Source: JACQKA01 sp964462785
GTDB taxonomy: Bacteria > Patescibacteriota > Minisyncoccia > Phycocordibacterales > UBA2100
Direction: 5' to 3'
Length of the DNA stretch: 24,306 nucleotides
Assembly: GCA_964462785.1 (NCBI GenBank)
Contig: CAYWZA010000017.1
Coordinates: 1-24,306 of the forward strand
Part shown: one piece after another, positions 10,533 to 17,915 of the stretch
Layout: the number at the start of each line of letters is the position of its first letter
Position numbering within the stretch: the first letter of the stretch is position 1
The notes under the pieces: model-generated
Database searches by the model: none
What the model was told of the DNA's origin: nothing
What the model saw: only the letters and a program-made list of their open reading frames with translations
Made by a program: the position numbers and the translations under genes

Positions 10533-13019
10533 TTACTCCCCCTCCGTTTCACCAGCGAGTGCGACGCAGGCGGCGATTTTGTCGTTTTCGTAGAGGCGCA
10601 TGACGCGGACGCCTTGGGTGGCGCGACCGGAGGCGCGGATTTCACTGAGCTCGGTGCGGATGACTTGCCCTTTTTGAGAAACGGCAACCAATTCTTCTTT
10701 GCCAGTCACGACGTGCGCGGAGACGAGCTCGCCCGTCTTCGTTGTCACGTTCGCCGTCTTGATGCCACCGCCGCCCCTGCCCTGCACTTTGTATTCTTTG
10801 AGCGGAGTGCGCTTGCCGTAGCCTGATGAGAGGAGCACAAAGAGATCGTAATCTTTCTCGCCCTTGGGCACGATGCCGGAGCCGACGACGCTGTCGCCTT
10901 TCTTTAATTTGATACCGCGCACACCCGCTGCGGTGCGACCCATAGAGCGCACGTCTTTTTCCTTGAAGCGAATTGCCTGTCCTTTGGAGGTGGTGATCAC
11001 CACATCATCGCCCGCACGCACGACGTGCGCAGAGATGAGTGCATCGTCTTTATCAAGCGAGATCGCGATCAAGCCCGAACGGCGCACTTCGTAGAAATGC
11101 TCGGCGTCTGTCTTTTTCACGGTGCCGTTTTTCGTGATCATCACAAGCGCAGTGCCCTCAGCATCTTTCACCTTTTTCGGGAGAGCGAGCACAGAATTGA
11201 TGTTTTCGCCCTGCTCAATGGAGAGGAAGTTCATGACGCTCTTGCCGCGCGTGGCGCGCTTGCCCTCGGGGATGTCGTACATTTTCAGCTGATACGCCTT
11301 GCCTTTGTCGCTGAAGAAAAGAATATCGCTGTGTGCCGATGCGGTAAGGAAATGAGAGACAACATCCTCTTCCTTGGTATCGAGATCAACGACGCCGACG
11401 CCACCGCGCTTCTGCTTGCGATACTCGCCCGGATTTGTGCGCTTCACATAGCCGCCGCGCGTAAGCACGAGCACGGATTCTTCATCAGCAACGAGATCCT
11501 CTGGCGAGAGCACTTTCGCTTCGCGCTTCACGATCTTTGTGCGGCGATCATCGCCGTATTTCTCTGCAATTTCGGAGATTTCTTTCTTGATGAGGGTGAG
11601 CATCTTTTTCTCGCTGGCGAGAAGGGATTCCAGCTCGGCGATGAGCTCGCGTACTGCCTTGAGCTCGTCTTCGATCTTCTTGCGCTCAAGACCAGCGAGC
11701 TTCTGCAAGCGCATTTCCAAAATGGCGGTCGCTTGGATTGCAGAAAACTTAAATGTCTTCATCAGGCCCGCGTGCGCCTCGGCAACAGTAGGGCTTTTCT
11801 TGATGAGCTTGATGATTTCGTCGATATGATCGAGTGCTTTCTTGAGTCCTTCGAGAATATGCTCGCGGGCTTTCGCGACAGCGAGATCATAGCGCGTGCG
11901 GCGCGTGACCACCTCCTTGCGGTGCGCGATGAATGGCTCGATGAGCCCCTTGAGCGAGAGCGTCTGCGGGACGCCATCGACGAGTGCGACGGTGTTGTAG
12001 TGGAATGTTTCCTCAAGCTGGGTGTGCTTGTAGAGCGCATTCAAGACAGTCTGCGGATGCCCGCTCGATTTGAGATCAATCGCGACGCGAATATCGGTGG
12101 TGGATTCATCGCGGACGTCTTTGATGCCTTCAATTTTCTTGTCATGCACCAGATTGGCGATATTTTGCAAAAGATCAGCTTTGTTTACGCGGAATGGAAT
12201 CGAAGTGATGATGATTTGGTAGTCGCCCTTCTTACCCTCGACAATCTCTGCTTCGCCACGCACCACGACGCCCCCGCGCCCTGTGGCATACGCATGCGCG
12301 ATGTCTTTTTGATTAAACGCGATGCAGCCTGTCGGGAAATCGGGACCTTGCACAAATTGGAGCAGATCTTCCGTAGTCGCTTTCGGGTTATCAATCAGAT
12401 ACGCGGTCGCATCGCACACTTCGCGCAGATTGTGCGGTGGGATGTTTGTCGCCATACCGACGGCGATGCCGAGTGTGCCGTTGATCAAAAGATTGGGCAC
12501 CATCGAAGGAAGCACGATGGGCTCTTTTTCGGTGTTGTCGTAGTTTGGAATGAAATCCACTGTTTCTTTTTCAATATCCTTGAGCATCTCGCCGCCGAGG
12601 CGCGACATCTTTGCTTCGGTGTAACGCATGGCGGCTGGGTTGTCGCCGTCGATCGATCCGAAATTTCCTTGACCAATGATCAAGGGGTAGCGCATCGAGA
12701 AATCCTGCGTGAGTTTTGCGAGCGCGTCGTAAATTGCGGCATCGCCGTGCGGGTGGAGCTTACCCATCACCTCACCGACGACGGTTGCCGACTTGCGCGT
12801 CTTGCCGCCGGCGCTCAAGCCAAGCTTGTTCATGGTGTAGAGAATGCGGCGGTGCACCGGCTTCAAGCCGTCGCGCGCATCAGGAAGCGCGCGCGAGACG
12901 ATAACCGACATCGCGTATGCGAGATACGACTCACGCATTTCGGTCGTGATCGAACGCGAAACGATGCCCGACAGCGGGCGTTCTGCAGGAGCTTTTTTGT
13001 CGTCTTTTTTGGCTGCCAT
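10533..13019 (-). CDS. gyrA: DNA gyrase subunit A
   Basis: An 828-aa protein, complete. Gyrase A introduces negative supercoils together with GyrB. The N-terminal breakage-reunion domain contains RALPDARDGLKPVHRRILY, the quinolone region HPHGDAAIYDALAKLTQDFS (about 89-108) and AAMRYTEAKMS with the active-site Tyr133. The C-terminal domain has a GyrA-box-like QKRGGVG (536-542) and beta-pinwheel repeats (for example VQGRGGGGIKT), which identifies it as GyrA and not ParC. At the Ser83 position of E. coli there is Ala94; Asp98 (Asp87) is kept. The N-terminal 12 residues are Lys/Ala-rich. gyrB is not nearby. A 58-aa membrane protein gene follows after 2 nt. Expression starts from an extended -10 next to a 65-bp palindrome. 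Confidence 0.97.
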   Translation of the reverse strand: MAAKKDDKKAPAERPLSGIVSRSITTEMRESYLAYAMSVIVSRALPDARDGLKPVHRRILYTMNKLGLSAGGKTRKSATVVGEVMGKLHPHGDAAIYDALAKLTQDFSMRYPLIIGQGNFGSIDGDNPAAMRYTEAKMSRLGGEMLKDIEKETVDFIPNYDNTEKEPIVLPSMVPNLLINGTLGIAVGMATNIPPHNLREVCDATAYLIDNPKATTEDLLQFVQGPDFPTGCIAFNQKDIAHAYATGRGGVVVRGEAEIVEGKKGDYQIIITSIPFRVNKADLLQNIANLVHDKKIEGIKDVRDESTTDIRVAIDLKSSGHPQTVLNALYKHTQLEETFHYNTVALVDGVPQTLSLKGLIEPFIAHRKEVVTRRTRYDLAVAKAREHILEGLKKALDHIDEIIKLIKKSPTVAEAHAGLMKTFKFSAIQATAILEMRLQKLAGLERKKIEDELKAVRELIAELESLLASEKKMLTLIKKEISEIAEKYGDDRRTKIVKREAKVLSPEDLVADEESVLVLTRGGYVKRTNPGEYRKQKRGGVGVVDLDTKEEDVVSHFLTASAHSDILFFSDKGKAYQLKMYDIPEGKRATRGKSVMNFLSIEQGENINSVLALPKKVKDAEGTALVMITKNGTVKKTDAEHFYEVRRSGLIAISLDKDDALISAHVVRAGDDVVITTSKGQAIRFKEKDVRSMGRTAAGVRGIKLKKGDSVVGSGIVPKGEKDYDLFVLLSSGYGKRTPLKEYKVQGRGGGGIKTANVTTKTGELVSAHVVTGKEELVAVSQKGQVIRTELSEIRASGRATQGVRVMRLYENDKIAACVALAGETEGE

Positions 13020-13038
13020 ATGCGTTAATTAGACTCTA

Positions 13039-13047
13039 ATTATAACA
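13039..13047 (-). promoter_or_regulatory. Extended -10 promoter of gyrA
   Basis: TGTTATAAT on the minus strand, ending 19 nt before the ATG at 13019. It overlaps one end of the palindrome 13041-13105. No -35 of consensus type is seen. Confidence 0.55.
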
Positions 13048-13105
13048 CCTAGCGAGCCTAAAAGCCATAGTTTTACTATGGTTTTTAGCGAGCGACGGTG
13101 TTATA
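13041..13105. repeat. 65-bp palindrome at the gyrA promoter
   Basis: Outer arms TATAACACC (13041-13049)/GGTGTTATA (13097-13105) and inner arms CTAAAAGCCATAG (13058-13070)/CTATGGTTTTTAG (13076-13088, one G-T) surround a TTTTA loop. Between them an 8x8 internal loop contains AGCGAGC in the same orientation on both sides. The outer arm overlaps the gyrA -10. It could extrude as a cruciform or bind a protein. Confidence 0.65.
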
Positions 13106-13133
13106 TCGAGCTTGTGAGATATAGCAAATTTAA

Positions 13134-13161
13134 GACCCCTCCGCCAGTGGCGAGAGGGGTC
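13134..13161 (-). terminator. Terminator of the 81-aa membrane protein gene
   Basis: GACCCCTC-CGCC (13134-13145) pairs with GGCG-A-GAGGGGTC (13149-13161) with one bulged base, loop AGT. On the minus strand TTAAATTTGC follows. It lies 39 nt after the stop of the gene at 13200. Confidence 0.65.
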
Positions 13162-13199
13162 GATATCAGGGCTTTACCATTGGCTTTTCGGGGGAAATG

Positions 13200-13445
13200 T
13201 TAAGAATCCTCGTTCTCCGCCCAGCATACCCATTCGGCAACGAGCCCGGCGCACATGATGAGAGCTCCCACCATCGAGACGAATGTGCCCGCAGTGGTTT
13301 GTACCGAGTTTAGATCCGAAACAAAGAGTGAAATCACAAAGGGTGTTATCACCATGGCTAGACCCACGAAAAACAAAAGCATCGGCTTGCCCATGGGGCG
13401 ATGCCACCAGTGGCTGCATCCGCATCGCGTGCACTTGTCTGTCAT
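13200..13445 (-). CDS. Small membrane protein with N-terminal Cys cluster
   Basis: An 81-aa protein. The N-terminus MTDKCTRCGCSHWWHRP has C-x2-C-x-C plus two His, which looks like a small metal (zinc ribbon-like) site; two helices follow (about 22-43 and 52-75, the latter with two Cys). No family recognised. ATG 13445 has AAGGA 9 nt upstream, and a terminator follows, so it is monocistronic. An upstream ATG 18 codons earlier would have no ribosome site. Confidence 0.6.
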   Translation of the reverse strand: MTDKCTRCGCSHWWHRPMGKPMLLFFVGLAMVITPFVISLFVSDLNSVQTTAGTFVSMVGALIMCAGLVAEWVCWAENEDS

Positions 13446-13551
13446 TGCATGTTCCTTCTGTGGCTAGAAATACCATACAATACAAAACGCCCGTTCGCAA
13501 TATGCCGCTGGAAAATCCTGCCTATGTTCATCTACAGCTCAGAAACGACTG

Positions 13552-13557
13552 TATACT
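13552..13557 (+). promoter_or_regulatory. -10 hexamer of the basic protein gene
   Basis: TATACT ends 7 nt before the ATG at 13565. There is no Shine-Dalgarno, which suggests a leaderless mRNA. Confidence 0.45.
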
Positions 13558-13564
13558 TAAAGAT

Positions 13565-14068
13565 ATGGCAACGGCAAAGCAGCGCCAAGCTGCGCGGAGC
13601 AACATCAAAAAAGCGCGAGCGCGCTTGATGGGCATGTCGCATCTCCCACGAGCATTCGCGCAGCCGCAAGGTCGTGGGCGCAAAAAGCCGGGAGCCGGAG
13701 GCGGAAAATATTACCGCATTGAGCTCAGACCGACTGAGAAATTCACCAGCTATCGCACGCAGGATGTCGGTCGCGCGGGGCATACGAAGCGCCTCGCAGG
13801 CAAGCGCCCGAGCGGCAGCTGGGGCACGCGCTCGTGGCTCATCAGTAAAAAAGATGCGCACATGACCCGTGCAGGAAAATTGGTGATTGACTCAAAAACA
13901 ACGCGCAAGGTCCTCGGCGATATGCGCGGACCGATCACGCACGTAAAGGCAGATGTGTTTCGCGCGCACCCGAGAAAAAACGTCGCGGAAAAAGCAAAGC
14001 CTACGCTGGCAATGCGCAGAGCGCAAAGGAAAAATATTAAGAAAGCGCAACGAGCGCGTTGGTCGTAA
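13565..14068 (+). CDS. Very basic conserved hypothetical protein, probably nucleic acid-binding
   Basis: A 167-aa protein, rich in Lys and Arg. The N-terminal helix (AKQRQAARSNIKKARAR) and the C-terminal helix (MRRAQRKNIKKAQRARW) carry the same R-x-N-I-K-K-A-x-x-A-R motif. The central part (about 47-150) is a folded-looking region: YYRIELRPTEKFTSYRTQD, GKRPSGSWGTRSWLISKKDAH, IDSKTTRKVLGDMRGPI and HVKADVFRA. I recall similar small proteins in archaea and CPR genomes but cannot name a family. Charge and the flanking helices suggest binding to DNA or RNA. The ATG at 13565 is chosen over in-frame upstream Met codons because those residues would run through the neighbouring gene's leader and TATACT precedes it by 7 nt. 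Confidence 0.7.
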   Translation: MATAKQRQAARSNIKKARARLMGMSHLPRAFAQPQGRGRKKPGAGGGKYYRIELRPTEKFTSYRTQDVGRAGHTKRLAGKRPSGSWGTRSWLISKKDAHMTRAGKLVIDSKTTRKVLGDMRGPITHVKADVFRAHPRKNVAEKAKPTLAMRRAQRKNIKKAQRARWS

Positions 14069-14080
14069 CACAACGCCAGA

Positions 14081-14129
14081 CGCACAAAGAAAAAACGGTA
14101 CTGTGAAAGTGCCGTTTTTTCTTTGTGCG
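14081..14129. terminator. Strong bidirectional terminator
   Basis: 22-bp arms (14081-14102 and 14108-14129) pair with a single G-U. The core AAAAAACGG/CCGTTTTTT is followed by CTTTGTGCG. It lies between the convergent basic protein gene and the 42-aa gene and can serve both. Confidence 0.85.
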
Positions 14130-14133
14130 CACC

Positions 14134-14262
14134 TTATTCACCAACCTGTTCTGTCGCAACCGGAGTCGTGGTATCGGTAGGTGCCGATGCTGTGTCGCCC
14201 ATATACCACCACACGCCAAGTGCGATGAGGACGAGCACGATGAGTCCTGCAATCATTTGCAT
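14134..14262 (-). CDS. Small single-pass membrane protein, 42 aa
   Basis: An ORF from ATG 14262 to TAA 14134, starting MQMIAGLIVLVLIALGVWWY and ending TTPVATEQVGE. One helix (about 3-20) is followed by a short polar Thr/Ala/Pro-rich tail outside the membrane. It lies directly before the strong terminator 14081-14129. There is no Shine-Dalgarno; a poly-T stretch and GATAAT lie upstream. Small but probably real because of composition, the clean helix and the terminator position. Confidence 0.5.
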   Translation of the reverse strand: MQMIAGLIVLVLIALGVWWYMGDTASAPTDTTTPVATEQVGE

Positions 14263-14338
14263 AGTTTGAAAAAAAAAATTATCTGGTAATGCCCGTATCC
14301 AGTATATGCCCACTCTTCTGGAGCGCCTCCGGCTCCTG

Positions 14339-14367
14339 TTGATATAGTAGCCAACATATTGTATATT
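14339..14367 (+). promoter_or_regulatory. Sigma70 promoter of the tryptophanase gene
   Basis: TTGATA (14339-14344) and TATATT (14362-14367) are 17 nt apart. The predicted leader is about 22 nt and contains the Shine-Dalgarno AGGAGA (14381-14386), 9 nt before the ATG. No leader peptide or long attenuator precedes it, unlike the E. coli tnaC arrangement. Confidence 0.6.
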
Positions 14368-14395
14368 TCTGCAAGTCTAGAGGAGAACCGAAACA

Positions 14396-15841
14396 ATGGC
14401 GGAAGAGTTCAGTTTAACTGACTTCACCACCAAACATCATCCGCGTCCACATGTGAATGCACTGGTGCGACCGCATCACGTGTTTAGCACCGAGGAGCGT
14501 CGTGCTGCGGCATTTGAGGCAGGGTGGAATGTATTCCAATTTCCTTCCGAAATGCTCCTGGGCGGCGACCTTCTTTCTGATTCGGGCACCACCGCGCTCA
14601 CCGTTGAGCAGGAGGCTGCCATGCGTATGGGAGACGAAGCATACGGCAGCAATTGGGGCTACTTTCAGCTACTCAAGTCGCTTGAGGATACATTCGACAT
14701 ATCGGAGCGTGATTGGGCTGTATATCTATTCCACCAAGGGCGCGCGGCAGAACATGCCCTGTATTCACACATCAGAAAAAAGAATGGGTACTGGCTCTGC
14801 GTGCCGTCAAACGGATTCTTCGACACCACGCGTGCAAACGCGGAGGCAAATCATATCGAGGCGGCTGATCGGCTGGATGCCAGTGATCCCATTTTCAGGG
14901 GCAATATTGATGTGCAGAAACTCGAGAGAGATCTGAGATGCCAAGCGGGTATTATCCCGTTCGTGCTCATGACGGTGACCAACAACACAGCAGGTGGTCA
15001 GCCTGTTTCGCTTGCAAATATTGAGAGCGTCCGCGACATAGCACACGCATGGGATGTCCCGCTGCTGCTTGATGCCTGTCGCTTTGCAGAAAATGCGTGG
15101 TTCATAAAAAAGCATGAGCCGGCGTATGCAAAAAAGACAATCGCTGAAATTGTGCACGCGATGGTCGCATGCTGCGATGGATTCACCATCTCGTTTAAAA
15201 AAGATGGACTGTCCAATATGGGAGGTGCGCTGATCCTGCGCAAAAAGAGTCTGCTCACCAAGCGCTATCCGGATTTGCTGGAACAAATCTATGACCACCA
15301 GATTCTTGTTGAGGGGCACCACACGTACGGCGGCATTCCGGGGCGCGATATTATGACCATCGCCCAAGGTCTGCGCTATGCGGTGCAGGAGGAGTATCTT
15401 GGTGGGCGTATCGGATTGGTGCATGATTTCGGCACCTATCTCAGCGGGCTCGGCGTGCCCACCCTGACACCGATCGGAGGGCATGCAGTGTACATCGACA
15501 TCGATAAGTTCTTCGCCGACACGAACATGGTGCGCGAGGATTTTGGTGGCATATCGCTCACCGCGCTCCTTCTATTGAAAGGTGTCCGCCTCTGCGAATT
15601 GGGTGCATTCGCGTTCGGCAAATACGATCTGGCGAGCGATAGGGACTCATTCCCTGCACAAAATTATGTGCGCGCTGCCGTGCCACGCAATAAGTATGAG
15701 CGCGATGATCTCTACTATGTCGCGGACTGCATCAAGGCGCTCTACGATAGGCGTCATGATCTGCCCAAGGCAGTGCCGACCTACGGCAGAGACAAAACAC
15801 TCCGCCACTTCAAGGCGCGCTTCAGCCTTGAATACCGTTGA
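14396..15841 (+). CDS. tnaA: Tryptophanase-type beta-eliminating lyase
   Basis: A 481-aa PLP enzyme of fold type I, full length for the tryptophanase/tyrosine phenol-lyase family. Motifs: LLSDSGTTALTVEQEAAM (59-76), TVTNNTAGGQPVS (193-205), PLP-binding DACRFAEN with Asp226 and Arg229, the PLP lysine Lys269 in SFKKDGLSNMGG (266-277), and GIPGRDIMTIAQGL (313-326). At the position where tyrosine phenol-lyase has its specificity Arg (MERG) this protein has CELG, and near the end it has LRHFKARF with His471, as in tryptophanases (LRHFTAK) and unlike tyrosine phenol-lyase (LRFF). So the likely reaction is tryptophan to indole, pyruvate and ammonia. Monocistronic, with a good promoter, Shine-Dalgarno and terminator. 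Cytoplasmic. Confidence 0.85.
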   Translation: MAEEFSLTDFTTKHHPRPHVNALVRPHHVFSTEERRAAAFEAGWNVFQFPSEMLLGGDLLSDSGTTALTVEQEAAMRMGDEAYGSNWGYFQLLKSLEDTFDISERDWAVYLFHQGRAAEHALYSHIRKKNGYWLCVPSNGFFDTTRANAEANHIEAADRLDASDPIFRGNIDVQKLERDLRCQAGIIPFVLMTVTNNTAGGQPVSLANIESVRDIAHAWDVPLLLDACRFAENAWFIKKHEPAYAKKTIAEIVHAMVACCDGFTISFKKDGLSNMGGALILRKKSLLTKRYPDLLEQIYDHQILVEGHHTYGGIPGRDIMTIAQGLRYAVQEEYLGGRIGLVHDFGTYLSGLGVPTLTPIGGHAVYIDIDKFFADTNMVREDFGGISLTALLLLKGVRLCELGAFAFGKYDLASDRDSFPAQNYVRAAVPRNKYERDDLYYVADCIKALYDRRHDLPKAVPTYGRDKTLRHFKARFSLEYR

Positions 15842-15848
15842 GTGCATC

Positions 15849-15873
15849 AAAGCCCCGCTACCTGCGGGGCTTT
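15849..15873. terminator. Bidirectional terminator tnaA / GH130 gene
   Basis: AAAGCCCCGC (15849-15858)/GCGGGGCTTT (15864-15873), loop TACCT. It lies 7 nt after the tnaA stop and 3 nt before the stop of the convergent GH130 gene. Confidence 0.85.
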
Positions 15874-15875
15874 CC

Positions 15876-17789
15876 TTATGTTAGAGCATTAAGCACTGTC
15901 GCGAGCGAAATTTTTGCAATACCGACAACAGTATCCGCTGCGCCATAATATATATAGATGGTGTCCCCGCGCACTACCGAGCCGCAGGGGAAGACAACAT
16001 TGCCCACAATTCCCTCTTTCTCATACACCATTTCCGGCTCGAAAAACGGATCGCTGGTGCGCCCCAAGACTTGCGTCAGATCATCCTTTGCCAAGAGTGC
16101 AGCGCCAACGCGATAGGTATTGTGCACCTCGGAAATGCCGTGATAGAGCATGAGCCATCCCTTGTCTGTTTCGATCGGAGGACCAGCGAGCCCCACCTTC
16201 ACGCTATCCCACATGCCCGAACGCGGACCGATGATGTGCACGCAGGTGTTTGCTTTTTCTTTTTCAAAATCAAGCGTGTCGAAATAATGCGCGCAGACGG
16301 TGCTCGCGATACGATGCACCAGTGCGTATTTGCCCTGCACTTTTTTTGGCAGCAAACACGCATCTTTATCATCAATGCCCAAGGGCGATATGAGCTGCGG
16401 CATCGTCCAATTCCAATTCCGTGCGAGAAAATCTTTTTCAGTAATAGATGCTACGGCAACGCGAGGCGCATTCACTGCATCATATGCGGTATAGAGTAAG
16501 TAAAGACTATCTTCGATTTTTGTAATCCGCGGATCCTCGCATCCGGAATTCCCCGCTTGGCGTTTTTGCTCGAAATCGGCGCGCGGCATATAGATAGGCT
16601 CGGGCAATCGCTCAGTGATTGTTTCAGCGTCCTCGCTGCGTGCATATCCCACAACCGATGTATTTTCCTCACCCATGGCACGATAGAGAATATGCACTGA
16701 TCCATCGAGGTCGATCGCGGCAGGATTAAAGACTGCGCGATTCTCCCACTTGTGGCTCATATCAGGGGTGAGCACCGGCCCGCCGATGCGCGAAAAGCGC
16801 CGTTCGTGCGCCGTCGCCGGATAGAGTGTTTCCACAAGATCCTTGAGTCGCACTTCCGCAATACAGCCCGTCGTATCTGCTGCGCCATAAAATACCTGTA
16901 GCATCTCCCCTTCCATACGCACGCCTGTCGGAAACACTACATTATTCACCGCTCCGGCGCGCTCATACGGCTCAAGCGGCGTAATGAACGGTCCCTTTGT
17001 CTTGCCGATAATTTTGCGTGGGTCGTTAAGGTCGAGCAGTACCGCTTCGATGCCGTAGACGAATTGATAGTTGCGTCCACGCTCGAAATGATTTTCGATC
17101 ATCGAGTACACGAGGAGCCAGCCGTACTCTGTTTTGATGGGCGGCGCGCCGATCTCTATTTGATCGTTCGGTGTGCGCTCGGGATAGATGCGTTGTTCGT
17201 TGATGGTGGCATACCAGCGTTTCCACCACTCCGGATCATACATGTCTTCTTCTTTATCAAATTGCGCAATCGCGATTTTCTTCGGCACTTGCTCCGGCTC
17301 GACGGTAAGAATAGCTGTCATCTTGCCATTGATCGGCTCAGGAAAGAGCGCCATCGCCTTGCTCGAGAACGGCGTCACCAAATGCTTTTCGTCGATCTTT
17401 TTAAAATCTTTTGTCTTTGCAACAGCAACGCGAATACCATCGGGAGTAAATGGGTACTTCGAAAGTGCGGTGTAGAAAATGTAGAACGTATCGCCATAGC
17501 GTACGACGCGCGGATCTTCGCACCCGTATTTCTCCCACTGCTCCGTGGGACTCACGAGCACGCGCCGATCACTATAGTGCTTTCCATCTTTCGAGACGGC
17601 ATATCCGATGGTCGAAAGATTATGCGGACCTTCGCGGATAGGATCTGCGAGCGACATCGCGCGGTAGACGACGTGTATCTTGCCGTCAAAATCGACCGGG
17701 CACCAATTGAACGAAGCAAAACCCTCCCACGCGCTCTCGTATACCGGCCGCAACACCGGATTCTCATCTGACCTGCGCACGACGAACAT
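15876..17789 (-). CDS. Tandem-domain GH130-type glycosidase/phosphorylase
   Basis: A 637-aa cytoplasmic protein made of two five-bladed propeller domains of the GH130 type (about 1-325 and 330-637). Each shows the family's blocks: IHVVYRA/VHILYRA, GCEDPR (89-94 and 417-422, where the general acid Asp is expected), K-x-M/C-L-P, GAPPIKT/AGPPIET with GWL, NNVVFP/GNVVFP and YGAADT. GH130 enzymes act on beta-mannosides, usually releasing mannose 1-phosphate with inorganic phosphate. Domain 2 keeps LVHR (490-493) and LYHG (548-551), which contain phosphate-site His/Arg in phosphorylases. Domain 1 has TVEP and VYSM instead, so it may be inactive or a hydrolase. The ATG at 17789 follows TATACT by 8 nt without a Shine-Dalgarno. 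No signal peptide. Confidence 0.8.
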   Translation of the reverse strand: MFVVRRSDENPVLRPVYESAWEGFASFNWCPVDFDGKIHVVYRAMSLADPIREGPHNLSTIGYAVSKDGKHYSDRRVLVSPTEQWEKYGCEDPRVVRYGDTFYIFYTALSKYPFTPDGIRVAVAKTKDFKKIDEKHLVTPFSSKAMALFPEPINGKMTAILTVEPEQVPKKIAIAQFDKEEDMYDPEWWKRWYATINEQRIYPERTPNDQIEIGAPPIKTEYGWLLVYSMIENHFERGRNYQFVYGIEAVLLDLNDPRKIIGKTKGPFITPLEPYERAGAVNNVVFPTGVRMEGEMLQVFYGAADTTGCIAEVRLKDLVETLYPATAHERRFSRIGGPVLTPDMSHKWENRAVFNPAAIDLDGSVHILYRAMGEENTSVVGYARSEDAETITERLPEPIYMPRADFEQKRQAGNSGCEDPRITKIEDSLYLLYTAYDAVNAPRVAVASITEKDFLARNWNWTMPQLISPLGIDDKDACLLPKKVQGKYALVHRIASTVCAHYFDTLDFEKEKANTCVHIIGPRSGMWDSVKVGLAGPPIETDKGWLMLYHGISEVHNTYRVGAALLAKDDLTQVLGRTSDPFFEPEMVYEKEGIVGNVVFPCGSVVRGDTIYIYYGAADTVVGIAKISLATVLNALT

Positions 17790-17797
17790 ATGCAAAC

Positions 17798-17803
17798 AGT
17801 ATA
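17798..17803 (-). promoter_or_regulatory. -10 hexamer of the tandem GH130 gene
   Basis: TATACT on the minus strand ends 8 nt before the ATG at 17789. It lies within a short dyad (ACAGT-GTAT-ACTGT). A near-leaderless mRNA is expected. Confidence 0.4.
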
Positions 17804-17859
17804 CACTGTCTCATTCAAATACAGTGCTCGCTCTCGATCTTGTATCGCCCCACCTCCCA

Positions 17860-17888
17860 TTGACGCCAGTTTGGCAGCTATATAGACT
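17860..17888 (+). promoter_or_regulatory. Sigma70 promoter of the metallopeptidase gene
   Basis: TTGACG (17860-17865) and TAGACT (17883-17888) are 17 nt apart. The predicted short leader contains the near-perfect Shine-Dalgarno AAGGAGGAGG (17902-17911). Confidence 0.5.
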
Positions 17889-17915
17889 GCTGCGCAGATA
17901 AAAGGAGGAGGCTCT

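Noticed and set aside
10328..10687. 119-residue minus-strand open frame over the end of gyrA
   Set aside because: Wrong frame relative to gyrA and to the 58-aa gene; no start signal.
11025..13028. 667-residue open frame on the plus strand
   Set aside because: It is exactly antisense to gyrA, is rich in His, Phe, Arg and Cys in no known pattern, and shows no domain. It is the shadow of gyrA codon use.
14281..14338. Short dyads (CTGG..CCAG, GGAGC..GCTCC) before tnaA as a riboswitch or attenuator
   Set aside because: They lie upstream of the predicted -35, the stems are 4-5 bp and no known riboswitch consensus is visible.
14807..15484. 225-residue minus-strand open frame
   Set aside because: Antisense to the tryptophanase gene, with no ribosome site or recognisable domain.
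14396..15841. Tyrosine phenol-lyase identity for the tnaA-like gene
   Set aside because: The specificity Arg of MERG is Leu here (CELG) and the C-terminus has LRHF, not LRFF, so tryptophanase is more likely.
17064..17771. 235-residue plus-strand open frame
   Set aside because: Antisense to the tandem GH130 gene, whose motifs are unmistakable; no start signal or domain.
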